DNA from: Burkholderiaceae bacterium | Lineage (GTDB): Bacteria; Pseudomonadota; Gammaproteobacteria; Burkholderiales; Burkholderiaceae_D | Direction: 5' to 3' | NCBI GenBank assembly: GCA_019751755.1 | Contig: JAIENA010000212.1 | Span: 1 to 35,937, forward strand | Length of the DNA stretch: 35,937 nt | Part shown: piece by piece, positions 8,506-17,057 of the stretch | Layout of the letters: each line of letters starts with the position of its first letter | How positions within the stretch are numbered: position 1 is the stretch's first letter | Program-made: the position numbers and the translations under genes | Notes under the pieces: generated by a model | Databases searched by the model: none | Told to the model about the DNA's origin: nothing | The model's input: the letters and a program-made list of their open reading frames with translations, nothing else

Positions 8506-9435
8506 TCAGTTCAGCGACTTGCGCGAGCGCTTGGCCCGATACATTTCGGCATCGGCCAGCGCAAACGCTTCATGCAAATCAAAGCCCGGCTTGCGCATCG
8601 CCATGCCGGTCGATGCCTTCACATCCTGCAGCGCCATCTTCGCTTGCAGCCGTTGCAGCAGCGCCTGCGCATCGTAGTAATCGCACTCGACCAGCAGCAT
8701 GGCGAATTCATCGCCGCCCAGCCGGGCGATCACGTCGGAACTGCGCGTCACCGAAGCGATCGCCTGGGATGCGCGCACCAGCAGCGCATCGCCCGCGCCG
8801 TGGCCCCGTGTATCGTTGGTGAGCTTGAGTTCATCGAGGTCGATCGACACCACGCAGGCCGGATGGCCATAGCGGGCGCAGCGCTCTTCTTCTCGCGACA
8901 GCAGCATGCTCCAGCCACGCCGGTTGACCAGCCCCGTCAACTCGTCGCGCGTGGCTTCCAGTTCGGCGCGCTCGGCGCGGCGGCGCGCATCGGCGGCGGC
9001 CAGCTCCGCGTTCAGCAGGCTGCTCAGCATGTCGACCATCAGTTGCAGCATCGGCTGCTCTTTGACGATCTCGGCGGGCTGTGGCTTGGGATCGATGGCA
9101 CACAGCGTACCGAACAGTGAGCCGTCGGCGCGCCGCAGCGGCAAGCCGACATAGGCACCGATCTCGACTTGCTGTCCGATCGCCGCCGCCGCGTAGGCCG
9201 CCACCGCGCGCGCATCCGGCGCCACGTTCGGGCCCTCGCCCCGCACCATGCGCGAACAAAAGGAATCGGTCCAGCGGAACACCTGGCCCGGCTTGACGCC
9301 ATAACCATGGTCATTGGTTGACAGAACGATCCAGTCATCGCCCTCCGTGCGGGTCACCATCCACAACTGGAATCCAAGGCGCTCATGCAAGAATTCCATG
9401 CACGCTTTGGAGGCGCTGGCAAAATCATTGATCAT
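8506..9435 (-). CDS. GAF-GGDEF diguanylate cyclase
   Basis: The enzyme makes cyclic di-GMP from two GTP. The 309-residue cytoplasmic protein has a GAF sensor domain (about 10-145, with GLPLRRADGSLFGTLCAID), a short coiled linker (146-163) and a GGDEF domain (164-305). The active-site motif GGDEF is intact at 240-244. An inhibitory I-site RSSD (231-234) sits exactly five residues before it, so product feedback is expected. DELTGLVNRRGW marks the domain start. The ribosome site AAAGGTG precedes the ATG. The gene lies 45 bp after the penicillin-acylase gene on the same strand, so read-through is likely. A CATAAT box at 9475-9470 may give an extra promoter. Confidence 0.93.
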   Translation of the reverse strand: MINDFASASKACMEFLHERLGFQLWMVTRTEGDDWIVLSTNDHGYGVKPGQVFRWTDSFCSRMVRGEGPNVAPDARAVAAYAAAAIGQQVEIGAYVGLPLRRADGSLFGTLCAIDPKPQPAEIVKEQPMLQLMVDMLSSLLNAELAAADARRRAERAELEATRDELTGLVNRRGWSMLLSREEERCARYGHPACVVSIDLDELKLTNDTRGHGAGDALLVRASQAIASVTRSSDVIARLGGDEFAMLLVECDYYDAQALLQRLQAKMALQDVKASTGMAMRKPGFDLHEAFALADAEMYRAKRSRKSLN

Positions 9436-9480
9436 GACGGAGCACCTTTCCTCATCTGATAGGTCAGAAATTATGCACCG

Positions 9481-11994
9481 CTATTTAACAAAAGTAAGCA
9501 GGTGCTTGGTGGGGCCGGGCAACAACGGCGTGGCCTTGCCACTGACCCAGTCACTGTGGCCAGCGAGGAAATACGGCGACAGCGGATGGCCGCTCTGGCC
9601 GCCCGGCATATTGAAAATGCCCCGCTCTTCATGGCCCGGCGTCACCACCAGCCGTTCGGACTGGCCGAATTTCGCTCCCGTCACGCGCGGCATGTGACTG
9701 TCGCCGGGGACCGGATCGGCCGGCGCCGACAACCAGTGGCGCAGCGCCGGCACGGCGTTGGCAATCGGGTGCACGATGTTTTGCTGGTTGCGCGCCCCCC
9801 ACGTGGCGTCGGACAATTTTTTCCCATCCTTCGTCAATTCCGCCACCGCCCGGTCCAGCGCGGCCAGTTGCAACGCGTTCCAGCTGGCGTATTGCGGCGG
9901 CAGCCAGCCGGCCGGCTGCTCATCGAGCAGGCGCGCCACCACGGCCGGCCAGCGGCTTGATGCCGCCACCATGTCGGATTTTTCGAGCAGCTTGGCCAGT
10001 TCCACGTTGGCGCCGCCATACAGGTTTTCATACAGCGACCACATATACGTGCGGGCAATGCGGTAGCCGACCGAATCCACGCTGGCCCGCCCGCTCCAGC
10101 TGTTTTCCAGCAAGGCTTTCGCTTGCTGGCGTTGCGGATGGCCGGCAATGGCCGGCCCATCGAGCAGCGCCAGCGCGCGGTCGCGCCAGGTCGCCATGAA
10201 CAGCGCGCGGTCGTCGAGCGCCACGCTGTAGACGCCTTGCTCATCGGTTTTCGCACCGAGCGCCGCCACACTGTCACGCACCTGGCGCGCGCGGGCGCCC
10301 AGGTCGAAGCCACCATCGCCCAGCACATCGGCGCCGGCCCCTTGCAACTGGCGGCTGTTGGCGGTGCTGATCTGGCCACTGGCCGGATTACGTACTTGCG
10401 GATAGGCGGCCGGCGCCAGCAAACCCTGCCAGCCGGCCTGCGCAGTGGCGGCCGTCAGCGGGAACGAGGCGGCATGGCCCGGCTGCGCGCGTTTCGGCAG
10501 CGCGCCGGCAATGGTCCAGCCAATTTGACCGGCACTGTCACCCGCCACGAAGTTTTGCGCGGGAATGCCCATGGTGGCGGCAATCGCCAGCGCGTCATCG
10601 AGCGTATTGGCCCCTTCGAGCTTGATGCCGTTGAAATTGACCGCGCCCGGCATATGCGCGACCCAGTGCAGCGCATAGCTACGGCTGGCCGCGCCGGCGC
10701 CGACCTGGCGCACCGGGCCGAGCGAGGTCTCCATGACCTTGAAGGGCTCGGCGGGCGCGCCTTTGACGAGAATAGGTTCGTCATGCACCACCGGCTTTTC
10801 CCAGCCCGACGGCGTGCGGACTTCACCGGGACGTGACGCGTCGGTGTCCAGCGCCACCAGGTCGAGGAAATCGCCATAGCTATTGGTGAAGCTCCACGCC
10901 ACGTGACCGTTGCTGCCGACGATCATCATCGGCGTACCCGGCAAGGTGACGCCCACCACGCGGCGCGAATCGGCCTGGTGCGGCACCATCAGCACCGCGC
11001 GGTACCAGATGTGCGGCAATTGCAGTCCCAGGTGCATGTCATCGGACACGATGGCGCCGCCATCCTTGCTGCGGCTGCCCGCCACGGCCCAATTATTGCT
11101 GCCGACCATGCCGGACCATTCCGCGCCACCGGTCTGGGCCATGCCGTACAGTTCCCCCGTCCCGGACTGGGCGATGGCGTGGCTGGCGCCGGGCCGCGCC
11201 GTGTCATATGCCAGGCGCTTGCTGTCGGGCGCACCGGGCTTGCCCCACCATGCCGGGGCCTGGGGCGGAAATGGCGCCGGCGTGACGGCCATGCCGGCCA
11301 TATCAGGTGATGCATCGGGTGCCGCATCGAGCGGCGTGTCCCAGCCGGTCGCTGGCGGCAGCAGCACCGCCAATTGTTCCGGCGTGGTGTTGTCCTTGAC
11401 CCAGCCGCGCGCCAATTCCCGCGCTTCCTGCGCGCCCTGCAAATCAAAGAACATGGCCCAACCCACCAGCAGCGAATCGGCCGCGCTCCAGGGCTTGGGC
11501 GCCATCCCCACCAGCGCATATTCGAATGGGCGGGCGCCCAGGTGGTTGAGGCCATCATTGACGCCCGCGACGTAGCGCTCGAGCAGTGCGCGGTCGGCGG
11601 CCGGCATGGTTTCCAGCATTTGCTGTGCGCGGGCGCGGAAGCGGTGCAGCCGGTGTGCCTGATCGAGCGGCAGCGCCTTCGGGCCAAACAGTTCAGCCAA
11701 CTCACCGGCGGCGGAACGGCGCAGCAAATCCATCTGGAAGTAGCGCTCCTGGGCGTGCACAAAACCGGTGGCGTAAGCAATGTCGTTGCGGTTGCCGCCG
11801 GTGATGGTGGGCACCCCCTGGCCATCGCGGGCGATCGACACGTCGGCTGCCAGACCGGGCACCGTGCGCCGCCCATCGAGTTGCGCCAGACTGCCGCGCA
11901 GGAAGAACCACAGTGCCAGTGCCGCCAGCGCAATCAACCCCAGCAAACCCAGCACAATGCGCTTGATCCACGTTCCCCGTCCCGCCTTTTGCAT
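9481..11994 (-). CDS. Penicillin acylase family protein (Ntn hydrolase)
   Basis: This is an N-terminal-nucleophile amidohydrolase precursor of 837 residues. A single N-terminal membrane segment (about 10-32) follows two basic clusters, so the enzyme is probably anchored to or exported across the inner membrane. The small-subunit region is about 40-225. A Pro/Ala-rich spacer runs to about 297. Self-cleavage would be before S299 in the motif GSNNWAVAGS, which supplies the catalytic Ser of the large subunit. Relatives cleave penicillins, N-acyl-homoserine lactones (PvdQ, QuiP) or other amides; the substrate cannot be read here. The start has a GAGGGAT ribosome site. The gene is divergent from a GAF-domain gene and followed by a diguanylate cyclase. 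Confidence 0.9.
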   Translation of the reverse strand: MQKAGRGTWIKRIVLGLLGLIALAALALWFFLRGSLAQLDGRRTVPGLAADVSIARDGQGVPTITGGNRNDIAYATGFVHAQERYFQMDLLRRSAAGELAELFGPKALPLDQAHRLHRFRARAQQMLETMPAADRALLERYVAGVNDGLNHLGARPFEYALVGMAPKPWSAADSLLVGWAMFFDLQGAQEARELARGWVKDNTTPEQLAVLLPPATGWDTPLDAAPDASPDMAGMAVTPAPFPPQAPAWWGKPGAPDSKRLAYDTARPGASHAIAQSGTGELYGMAQTGGAEWSGMVGSNNWAVAGSRSKDGGAIVSDDMHLGLQLPHIWYRAVLMVPHQADSRRVVGVTLPGTPMMIVGSNGHVAWSFTNSYGDFLDLVALDTDASRPGEVRTPSGWEKPVVHDEPILVKGAPAEPFKVMETSLGPVRQVGAGAASRSYALHWVAHMPGAVNFNGIKLEGANTLDDALAIAATMGIPAQNFVAGDSAGQIGWTIAGALPKRAQPGHAASFPLTAATAQAGWQGLLAPAAYPQVRNPASGQISTANSRQLQGAGADVLGDGGFDLGARARQVRDSVAALGAKTDEQGVYSVALDDRALFMATWRDRALALLDGPAIAGHPQRQQAKALLENSWSGRASVDSVGYRIARTYMWSLYENLYGGANVELAKLLEKSDMVAASSRWPAVVARLLDEQPAGWLPPQYASWNALQLAALDRAVAELTKDGKKLSDATWGARNQQNIVHPIANAVPALRHWLSAPADPVPGDSHMPRVTGAKFGQSERLVVTPGHEERGIFNMPGGQSGHPLSPYFLAGHSDWVSGKATPLLPGPTKHLLTFVK

Positions 11995-12013
11995 ACCATC
12001 CCTCGTGATCGTT

Positions 12014-12043
12014 ATTCCACAGGGAATATTGCCAGAAGTCCAA
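12014..12043 (-). promoter_or_regulatory. Candidate promoter of the penicillin acylase gene
   Basis: On the minus strand TTGGAC (12043-12038) and TGGAAT (12019-12014) are 18 bp apart, with four to five matches each to the sigma-70 boxes. The start codon is 20 bp below the -10. The same divergent spacer carries two direct copies of GGGCGCCAA near 12051-12090 whose role is unknown. Confidence 0.3.
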
Positions 12044-12156
12044 TCTCAATGGGGCGCCAATTTTGTAACCGGGCGCCAACACGCGACACCCGCGCTGTTT
12101 TCAATTACACGCGCTTTCCTGTTACAGTGGCCACATCGCCACCGGTCCATCTCGCC

Positions 12157-12678
12157 ATGCTCTCTGCCCCCGCTCCGGACAACGAAGCCGAACGCCTTGC
12201 CGCCCTGTATGCGCTGCTGATCCTCGACACACCGCGCGAGGAACGGTTCGACCGTATCGTGGCATTTGCCACATCTGAATTCGATGTGCCGATCGCGCTG
12301 ATCTCGCTGATCGACGGCGAGCGCCAGTGGTTCAAGTCCAATGTCGGCATGCCGATGTGCGAAACCGGCCGCGACGTCTCGTTCTGTGGCCACGCCATTC
12401 TGCGCGACGACATCATGGTGATCCCCGATGCCGCCGACGACATCCGGTTTGCCGACAACCCGATGGTGACGGGCAGCCCGCATATCCGTTTTTATGCCGG
12501 CGCGCCGCTGCTCACGCCACAAGGCCATGCACTGGGGACGCTGTGCATCATCGACACCAAACCGCGCCAGCTGGACGAGATTGAACTGGCCATCCTGTCG
12601 ACGCTGCGCGGCCTGGTCATGCAAGAGTTGCAGTCACCGAAAGGAGACACCGATGCCAGAGCGCAAGCCGGAGGATAA
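12157..12678 (+). CDS. Stand-alone GAF-domain protein
   Basis: This small cytoplasmic protein of 173 residues is nearly all GAF domain. Typical segments are LLDTPREERFDRIVAFA at the start, ISLIDGERQWFKS, CGHAILRDD, and YAGAPLLTPQGHALGTLCIID. This subtype is usually the input domain of cyclases or kinases; here it has no output domain. The GTLCxID segment resembles the GAF part of the diguanylate cyclase at 8506-9435, so it may sense a similar ligand or help that enzyme. The frame is open far upstream, but homology begins at ATG 12157, for which no strong ribosome site is seen. Its 3' end overlaps the next gene by 26 bp, which indicates coupling. Confidence 0.8.
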   Translation: MLSAPAPDNEAERLAALYALLILDTPREERFDRIVAFATSEFDVPIALISLIDGERQWFKSNVGMPMCETGRDVSFCGHAILRDDIMVIPDAADDIRFADNPMVTGSPHIRFYAGAPLLTPQGHALGTLCIIDTKPRQLDEIELAILSTLRGLVMQELQSPKGDTDARAQAGG

Positions 12679-13060
12679 GCACGTGCTGCTGGTGGAGCCG
12701 CAAGCGATGTTGCGGCGGACCGTGGCGCTGACCGCCAGGTCACTGGGCATGGCGCAGATCCATGAGGCGGCCAGCATCGCGCTGGCGCGGCAAATCCTGC
12801 GCCAGCGCCCCTTCGACGGCGCCATCATCGCGGTCGATGACGGCGCCACCGTGCATGACCTGGGTTTGCTCGACCAGGTGCGCAGCGGCGAATCGGCCTC
12901 GTCGCCGCAGATGCCGATTGCCGTCATGACGGACAACTGCACCGGCGAGCAACTGATACAACTGAAGCAACGGCACGTCGCGCGGGTGATCGTCAAGCCG
13001 TTCCGCGCCAAGATTTTATTGGAAGCGCTGGCGTCGCTGGCGCAGCAAAAATCGGACTAA
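12653..13060 (+). CDS. Degenerate receiver-domain protein
   Basis: The 135-residue product is a single CheY-like fold. The order of segments fits a receiver: HVLLVEPQAMLRR, then GAIIAVDDGATVHDLG, then IAVMTDN and finally VIVKPF. The usual acidic pair after strand 1 is replaced by Glu-Pro, and the MPxxDG loop after the acceptor is absent, although an Asp remains in VDD and the Thr and Lys are kept. Phosphorylation is therefore doubtful and the domain may act as a binding partner. It has a strong AAGGAG ribosome site eight bases before its ATG, inside the end of the GAF gene. It converges with the PNPOx-like gene with only 12 bp between them. Confidence 0.75.
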   Translation: MPERKPEDKHVLLVEPQAMLRRTVALTARSLGMAQIHEAASIALARQILRQRPFDGAIIAVDDGATVHDLGLLDQVRSGESASSPQMPIAVMTDNCTGEQLIQLKQRHVARVIVKPFRAKILLEALASLAQQKSD

Positions 13061-13072
13061 ATCCGCTCCGCC

Positions 13073-14149
13073 CTACGGGTTCCAGGTCCCGGTCCGCAGT
13101 GCCGCCGGCGACATGCCGTCGGCCGGCATGCTCCAGCGCAGCCCCAGCGCCCGCCGCCGCGACACGACTTTGCGCGGCATAAACCGCCAATACCGCTGCG
13201 CCCCTTGCAGCGCCCGCCCCGGCAGGCTGTCCAGCAATTGCACGTCACCGGTCATCTGCAGCAAATCGCCGCTGTCGACATCGACGAACACCAGTCCGGC
13301 GCGGGGATTGACGACAAAGTTACCCAGCGTATTGAAAAACAGGTTGCCGGCAAATTCCGGCACCGTCAGCGCGCCGTCGTTACCGACGCGCACAAACCCG
13401 GGCCGTCCGCCCCGATGCGACACATCGACTTGCCGCTGCCCGTCAGGCAAGTCCGCATACGACGCCACATAGAAAGCATCGGCCTGCATCACCAGACGCG
13501 TGGCCGCGTCATCGAGCGTTGCCAGCCATTGCGCGGGCGCCGGCGCACTGTTCGTTAATTGAAAATCGCGCAGTTGGATGTATTGCGGGCAGTTGCCGAA
13601 CGATTGCTGCACATCGATCCGCGCCACTCCGTCAAGCCCGCGCCGCATTACCCCATTCATGCGGTTGCGGCGGCGCGTATGCAATTCCATGCCCAGCAAG
13701 CCAACGGCGGCGCCATCGGCCAGCCCCGCGTCGGCCGGATCATCCGGCACCGGCGGCAAGTGCAACGCCAGCGTTTGCGGATCGGGGGATTGCATAAAGC
13801 CCGGCGCGCCGCTGCGCAGCGTGGCCCACACATCCCCGCCGCCATCGACCGCGCCCAGCACGGCAAACGGCAACTGGGCAAAGAACGCGCGGTGCTGGTC
13901 CGGCATGTAAGAGCGCACCACCTTGCGCCCCACGCTGTCCATCCGCTCCGCCACGCCTTCAACACGCTGCATCGCCACTTCGCCGGCATGCCATGGCGCA
14001 GGCGGCTCATGCTCGGGCGCCGCCATCGCCGGGACCGTGGTTGGCGCCGGGATGCACACCGCCGCGCGCCCGGATGCGCCTTCCCACGCCACGTCGCTGC
14101 TGACGGTGCTGACGGCGCTGTTGACGTCGCTATTGACGGTCCCGTTCAT
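13073..14149 (-). CDS. Pyridoxamine 5'-phosphate oxidase-like FMN-binding protein
   Basis: The product is 358 residues long and resembles the PNPOx-like split-barrel flavoprotein superfamily. Supporting segments are FFAQLPFAVLGAVDGGGDVWATL, FNTLGNFVVNPRAGLVFVD and VDVSHRGGRPGFVRV. A GRALQGAQRYWRF segment follows near the C-terminus. It probably binds FMN or heme and reduces small molecules; the substrate is unknown. The first 35 residues are a low-complexity polar leader built from short repeats (NSDVNSAVSTVSSDV). Start ATG 14149 has a GGGAGA ribosome site. It follows the glutathione transferase gene by 10 bp, so the two are co-transcribed. An FMN-type oxidoreductase next to a GST suggests a detoxification role, by inference. 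Confidence 0.7.
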   Translation of the reverse strand: MNGTVNSDVNSAVSTVSSDVAWEGASGRAAVCIPAPTTVPAMAAPEHEPPAPWHAGEVAMQRVEGVAERMDSVGRKVVRSYMPDQHRAFFAQLPFAVLGAVDGGGDVWATLRSGAPGFMQSPDPQTLALHLPPVPDDPADAGLADGAAVGLLGMELHTRRRNRMNGVMRRGLDGVARIDVQQSFGNCPQYIQLRDFQLTNSAPAPAQWLATLDDAATRLVMQADAFYVASYADLPDGQRQVDVSHRGGRPGFVRVGNDGALTVPEFAGNLFFNTLGNFVVNPRAGLVFVDVDSGDLLQMTGDVQLLDSLPGRALQGAQRYWRFMPRKVVSRRRALGLRWSMPADGMSPAALRTGTWNP

Positions 14150-14159
14150 GGCCGTCTCC

Positions 14160-14780
14160 CTATGCCGCCAGGCCGACCGGCGACACCACCATCGGCACGA
14201 AGCCCGGCAGCGCTTCGATCCGCGCCAGCCAAGCCTGCACGTTGAGATACGCCGACAAATCCACGTTGCCTTCCGGCGCACGGGCAATATAGCTGTACAG
14301 CGCCACATCGGCGATGGTCGGGTGGTCGGTGTCGAGCTCGGCGACCCAGGGCCGGCTGCTGAGCGCCGCATCGATCAGCGACAGGATGCGGTGGGCGCGG
14401 GCGATCATGTCCGTGGTGTCGACCTCACGGCCAAACAGTTGCACCACGCGGGCGGCGGCCGGTCCAAAAGCGATTTCGCCCGCCGCCACCGACAGCCAGC
14501 GCTGCACGCGCGCCTCCGCCAGCGCCCCTTGCGGCAACCAATCGGTGCGCCCTTCGCGGCGCGCCAGGTAGACCAGGATGGCATTCGAGTCCGGCACGAT
14601 GACGCCATCATCATCGAGCACCGGCAACTGGCCGAAGCTGTTCAGGCCAAGGAACTCCGGCGTCTTGTGTTCGCCCTTGAGCAAATCCACCGTAATCAAT
14701 TCATGCTGTAAACCCAGCAGCGACAGCAACAGGCGGACGCGGTGCACGTGACCGGACAGGGGGTGGTGGTAGAGTTTCAT
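14160..14780 (-). CDS. Glutathione S-transferase family protein
   Basis: This cytosolic GST has 206 residues, typical for the family. The thioredoxin-like N-domain (1-78) has [19 protein letters not shown] with a candidate catalytic Ser near residue 9, [13 protein letters not shown] for the cis-Pro loop, and [11 protein letters not shown] for the glutathione gamma-glutamyl site. The helical C-domain (about 88-200) has [13 protein letters not shown] with the conserved N-capping Asp. It conjugates glutathione to electrophiles or reduces peroxides; the substrate is unknown. AAGGAA lies seven bases before the start. It heads a two-gene unit with the PNPOx-like gene. Confidence 0.9.
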   Translation of the reverse strand: MKLYHHPLSGHVHRVRLLLSLLGLQHELITVDLLKGEHKTPEFLGLNSFGQLPVLDDDGVIVPDSNAILVYLARREGRTDWLPQGALAEARVQRWLSVAAGEIAFGPAAARVVQLFGREVDTTDMIARAHRILSLIDAALSSRPWVAELDTDHPTIADVALYSYIARAPEGNVDLSAYLNVQAWLARIEALPGFVPMVVSPVGLAA

Positions 14781-14885
14781 GGGTCATTTCCTTGGTGGTT
14801 GGACAATGACGCCAGTGTGGATTATTCCGCCGCTCTTTAGAATAAGCACCGGCGGCAATTCACCATTCCACCCAGTGAAATAATT

Positions 14886-15602
14886 CTATCTCGCCGGATG
14901 CAGGCCGTGCAGCGCGTCTTGCAGCGGCGCATTGTCGAGCGGCTGGCCCCAGCCATTGCCATGCACCAGTTGCGGCAACGGCAGGCGCGCGCGCCAGCCC
15001 TTGGCGGCCAGTTCGGGCTGGCTTAAAAATTCACTGACATAGCCGACGCACAGGTAGGCCACCGGATACACGTGGTCCGGCAAGTTCAGCGTGGCCGCCA
15101 GTTCCTGCTGGTCCAGGATGCTGACCCAGCCCACGCCAATACCCTCCGCGCGCGCCGCCAGCCACAGGTTTTGCACCGCCAGGCAGGTGCTGAACAAATC
15201 CATTTCCATCACGGAATTGCGGCCCAATACATGCGGTCCGCCCCGGCTGCGGTCGCAGGTGATGCACAGGTTGAGCGGACTTTCCAGGATGCCTTCAAGT
15301 TTGAGGCGCTTGTACAGTGCGGCCTGGTCACCCGCATAATTATCCAGCGCTTTTTGGTTTTCCCGTTCAAAGATCGCATGGACCTGGCGGCGCACCGGCA
15401 CGCTGTCGATGACAATGAAATCCCATGGCTGCATAAAGCCGACCGACGGCGCGTGATGCGCCGCTTGCAGCAGGCGCGCCAGCACGTCGGGCGGCACCGG
15501 GTCGGGCAGGAATTGCGAGCGCACATCGCGGCGTTCGCGGATCGCGCGGTACAAACCGTCGCGTTCGGCGTCGGTGAAAGCGTCAGGGGCGGCAGTCATC
15601 AT
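14886..15602 (-). CDS. bluB: 5,6-dimethylbenzimidazole synthase
   Basis: BluB destroys reduced FMN with oxygen to make 5,6-dimethylbenzimidazole, the lower ligand of vitamin B12. The 238-residue protein has a nitroreductase-like fold. Family signatures are the IRERRDVRSQF segment (about 21-31), which holds the Asp needed for catalysis, PSVGFMQPWDFIVI (about 53-66), and a VGWVSILDQQEL stretch. No cobalamin genes and no B12 riboswitch are seen nearby, so this is an isolated copy. Two adjacent ATG codons start the frame (15602 or 15599) and no Shine-Dalgarno is clear. A plain nitroreductase is the alternative, but the N-terminal motifs fit BluB better. Confidence 0.9.
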   Translation of the reverse strand: MMTAAPDAFTDAERDGLYRAIRERRDVRSQFLPDPVPPDVLARLLQAAHHAPSVGFMQPWDFIVIDSVPVRRQVHAIFERENQKALDNYAGDQAALYKRLKLEGILESPLNLCITCDRSRGGPHVLGRNSVMEMDLFSTCLAVQNLWLAARAEGIGVGWVSILDQQELAATLNLPDHVYPVAYLCVGYVSEFLSQPELAAKGWRARLPLPQLVHGNGWGQPLDNAPLQDALHGLHPAR

Positions 15603-15711
15603 GAGGATCGGGTGGTGGCGGCAAAGCGCGCAAGGCGAGCAAGGGCGGCATTATGCCGCATGCGGCGCGATGCCGGGGCGCCAGCCTGGTGAGCGCCACC
15701 GTCCAGCGGCA

Positions 15712-17046
15712 TTACGCCGTATGCAAGCGCTTATGCATGCTGCGCAGCGACAGCCAGACCCCGCCCAGCACCAGCGGCACTGCGAACCCGATCACCACGT
15801 CCGGGTTGCCGATCAGGCCAGCCGCCTTGATGGCCTTGGTGGAATAGCCGATCAGGCCCACCACATAATACGAAATCGCCGCCACCGACAAGCCCTCGAC
15901 CGCCTGCTGCAAGCGCAATTGCTGGGCGGCGCGGCGGTTCATCGATTGCAGGATCTTGCGGTTTTGCTGTTCCTGAATGATGCCCACGCGGGTGCGCAGC
16001 AAGTCATTGGTGTTGGCCACCCGGCGCGCCAGCGCCTCTTGCCGCGCCGCCACCGCTTCACAGGTGTTCATGGCCGGCGTCAGGCGGCGGTCCATGAATT
16101 CGGCCACGTTGGGGATGCCTTCGATACGGGTTTCGCGCAATTCATCGATACGCGCGTGCACCAGGCGGAAATATGCTTTCGAGGCGGAAAAGCGGTAACT
16201 GGTTTCGAGCGACAGTTTTTCAATGCGCGCCGCCAGCCGGGTAATTTCGCCCAACAGCTTTTGCTCCATCGCGCCATCGCCCATGCCGTCCTCGATTTGC
16301 GCGGCGTCGGTCTGCACCATGGCGCCCGCCAAGGTCACCAACTCGCCTTCGATCGCATTCAACGCCGGCGCGGCCTGCTGCGCCTGGGGCAGGCCCAGCA
16401 GCGCGAACATGCGGTAGGTTTCAATTTCGAGCACCCGCTGCACCAGCCGCCCGGCCTGCTGCGCGCGCATGCCGACGTCGCGGATCACGAAGCGGGAAAA
16501 GCCGTCCGACTGGATCGCAAAGTCGGTGTACACCTCGCCGCCCTGCATCACCTGGCTGCCGGCGATCGTATTGCCCTCGAAAATGCGCTGCACGCTGTCC
16601 ATGTCGGCACCGCCGCGCGCCAGCGCCACGTGCGCCGCCACCATCAGGCGGCCTTTCAGGGACAGCAGCCATTCCTGCGGCAAGTGCGTCACCGGCATGT
16701 GCTCGAAGGCTTCTTCGATCGCATATTCCAGGTCCGGGCGCAGCGCGAAGGTGTAGGTGGAAAACTCGGTGTGGCATTCCCACTTCAGGCGGAAGCGACC
16801 AAAATCGTGATAAAAATACTTGGCTTCATCGGCCGGCGCCGACACGCCGAAGTGCTGGCACAGCGCATTCAAGGTCTTGTGATGGCTGTGGCCATTGGGC
16901 GCGCCGGCGCCCAGGTCCGGATTGCGGTAGATCGCGAAATGCGACAGCAGCTCCGGCGCATCGAGCTTCATGAAGGGACGGGAGTGGATTTCCGCGGCAA
17001 GCGGCACGCGCATGGCGTGGTTCAGGCTCGAATAAACAATGGTCAT
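15712..17046 (-). CDS. DUF3422 family protein with C-terminal membrane anchor
   Basis: The 444-residue protein matches the DUF3422 family known from proteobacteria, whose function is not established. The N-terminal half is soluble, starting with RVPLAAEIHSRPF and PNGHSHHKTLNALC, which are family hallmarks. The middle is helical and probably coiled (about 245-375). Two hydrophobic segments lie near the C-terminus (about 382-402 and 413-432), followed by a short basic tail. This suggests an inner-membrane protein with a large cytoplasmic part. The start lies 11 bp after the LysR stop with no Shine-Dalgarno, so translation may be coupled to LysR. Confidence 0.85.
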   Translation of the reverse strand: MTIVYSSLNHAMRVPLAAEIHSRPFMKLDAPELLSHFAIYRNPDLGAGAPNGHSHHKTLNALCQHFGVSAPADEAKYFYHDFGRFRLKWECHTEFSTYTFALRPDLEYAIEEAFEHMPVTHLPQEWLLSLKGRLMVAAHVALARGGADMDSVQRIFEGNTIAGSQVMQGGEVYTDFAIQSDGFSRFVIRDVGMRAQQAGRLVQRVLEIETYRMFALLGLPQAQQAAPALNAIEGELVTLAGAMVQTDAAQIEDGMGDGAMEQKLLGEITRLAARIEKLSLETSYRFSASKAYFRLVHARIDELRETRIEGIPNVAEFMDRRLTPAMNTCEAVAARQEALARRVANTNDLLRTRVGIIQEQQNRKILQSMNRRAAQQLRLQQAVEGLSVAAISYYVVGLIGYSTKAIKAAGLIGNPDVVIGFAVPLVLGGVWLSLRSMHKRLHTA

Positions 17047-17057
17047 GGGCGGCGAGA

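Noticed and set aside
11374..12156. Upstream extension of the GAF gene frame
   Set aside because: It runs antisense to the acylase gene and has no GAF homology; the domain begins right after ATG 12157.
14825..14862. Hairpin between bluB and the GST gene (CCGCCG/CGGCGG and TTATTC/GAATAA arms)
   Set aside because: The two arm pairs interleave and cannot both form; each is only six bases and there is no T run.
15603..15711. Cobalamin riboswitch ahead of bluB or DUF3422
   Set aside because: The gap is only 109 bp and lacks the B12-box; the region upstream of bluB is too short for the full aptamer.
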